This document shows, in pieces, positions 5,061 to 5,680 of a DNA stretch of 5,680 bases. The stretch's first letter is position 1. Every line of letters starts with the position of its first letter. Source of the DNA: an uncultured Gemmatimonadota bacterium (lineage in GTDB: Bacteria; Gemmatimonadota; Gemmatimonadetes; Longimicrobiales; Gaopeijiaceae); NCBI GenBank assembly GCA_938030915.1, contig CALHIO010000030.1:1-5680 (forward strand), given 5' to 3'. The position numbers and the translations under genes are program-made. The notes below the pieces were generated by a model. It worked only from the letters and a program-made list of their open reading frames with translations. It had not been told where the DNA came from and did not search any database.

Positions 5061-5680
5061 TTGAGCACCCGTCCGACGCGCCCTCGCTCGTATCGACTCA
5101 CGCCCGCACTCCTCATTGCTGCAGCCGCGTGTGCGGCTCCCCAGGACGACCGGGGAACGGCTGAGCTCGACATCACGCAGGGCGCACCCGAGGACCACGG
5201 CTTCTCGGCAGACGGCCTCGCTACGATCGGCCCGGCCATGCAGGAGCTGATCGACGCGGGACGCACCGCCGGCGTGATGACTCTGGTCGCGCGCCACGGA
5301 GCAATCGTGCATTGGGAGGCGAACGGCTGGCGGGTCCTCGACGAGCAGCCGCTGGAGCGGGATGATGTCTTTCGCATCTACTCGATGACGAAGCCCGTGA
5401 CGAGCGTCGCCGTCATGATGCTCGTGGAAGAGGGGGCGGTGCAGCTCGACCAGCCGCTTTCCGACCATATTCCGGCATTCGCGGACGTGCAGGTGTACGA
5501 CGAGGGAGATCTGCGTCCGCCGTCTCGCCCGATCACCATCCGAGACCTCCTTCGGCACACCTCGGGTCTCACGTACGGAGTTTTCGGCAATTCCCCCGTC
5601 GACCGGATGTATCGGAGCATGGGCAACGCCCTCGGCCGCGAGACGGGACGCAGCCTGGAGGAGACCGCCGACATGTTCGC
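5061..5680 (+). CDS. Serine beta-lactamase-family hydrolase, N-terminal part (3' end outside window)
   Basis: The gene starts at TTG 5061 and runs off the right edge after 206 complete codons. The N-terminus has a basic region (RPTRPRSYR), a short hydrophobic stretch and C24 in AAAC, so it is a possible lipoprotein or ordinary Sec substrate; the lipobox is weak. From about residue 48 the fold of the beta-lactamase-related (PF00144) serine hydrolases is clear: DGFSADGLATIGPAMQELID, GVMTLVARHGAIVHWEANGW, then FRIYSMTKPVTS with catalytic S108 and K111 of the SxxK motif, LVEEGAVQLDQPLSDHIP, and ITIRDLLRHTSGLTYG with HTSG at 166-169. The catalytic Tyr motif lies beyond the window. Members include esterases, D-aminopeptidases and class C-like enzymes, so the substrate cannot be stated; an esterase or peptidase is likelier than a true antibiotic-hydrolysing enzyme. 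It is divergent from the cytochrome operon and need not be functionally linked. Confidence 0.92.
   Translation, partial: MSTRPTRPRSYRLTPALLIAAAACAAPQDDRGTAELDITQGAPEDHGFSADGLATIGPAMQELIDAGRTAGVMTLVARHGAIVHWEANGWRVLDEQPLERDDVFRIYSMTKPVTSVAVMMLVEEGAVQLDQPLSDHIPAFADVQVYDEGDLRPPSRPITIRDLLRHTSGLTYGVFGNSPVDRMYRSMGNALGRETGRSLEETADMF

Noticed and set aside
4943..5558. Minus-strand open frames opposite the hydrolase gene, including an upstream extension of the cytochrome frame
   Set aside because: The plus strand encodes an unmistakable SxxK serine hydrolase, and the lipoprotein signal fixes the cytochrome start at 4942.

Overview
The window is a GC-rich stretch (low to mid 60s percent by eye) of a bacterial chromosome, packed with short-spaced genes for exported and membrane proteins. 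The family mix is a PQQ-type beta-propeller quinoprotein, paired secreted proteins with a GRWDGDT motif, a DUF6152 protein, two DUF6644-type membrane proteins, a C-terminal-haem cytochrome c lipoprotein and a serine hydrolase. This mix, plus the small four-helix membrane protein at 2888-3403, is what I associate with Gemmatimonadota or Acidobacteriota, probably an uncultured environmental lineage. That assignment is inference; there is no marker gene here.

Layout. The plus-strand block at 1-2761 holds the 3' end of a quinoprotein gene, two paralogous secreted proteins of unknown function (335-1207 and 1204-2307) and a small secreted DUF6152 protein (2312-2761). The last three are overlapping or separated by only 4 bases, so this looks like one operon. 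After a 126-base spacer with inverted repeats comes a plus-strand membrane protein (2888-3403). It ends tail-to-tail with a minus-strand operon, and the two stop codons share one CTAG. The minus-strand operon reads from 4942 down to 3400: a cytochrome c lipoprotein, then two tandem DUF6644-type four-helix membrane proteins, with overlaps of 4 and 1 bases. A 118-base divergent region with a perfect 7-7-7 inverted repeat separates it from a plus-strand serine beta-lactamase-family hydrolase, which is cut by the right edge.

How the genes may work together. Everything that can be localised acts outside the cytoplasm or in the membrane. The plus-strand operon pairs a likely quinoprotein dehydrogenase with secreted partners. 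The minus-strand operon pairs a lipid-anchored cytochrome c with two membrane proteins carrying a conserved histidine in the first helix. A reasonable but untested reading is two neighbouring modules for periplasmic oxidation and electron transfer to the membrane. The least described parts are the paralogous GRWDGDT proteins with two shared cysteines, the DUF6152 protein whose mature form may begin with His-His, and the cytochrome plus DUF6644 pair operon. I saw no RNA genes, CRISPR arrays, insertion sequences, attachment sites or convincing rho-independent terminators.
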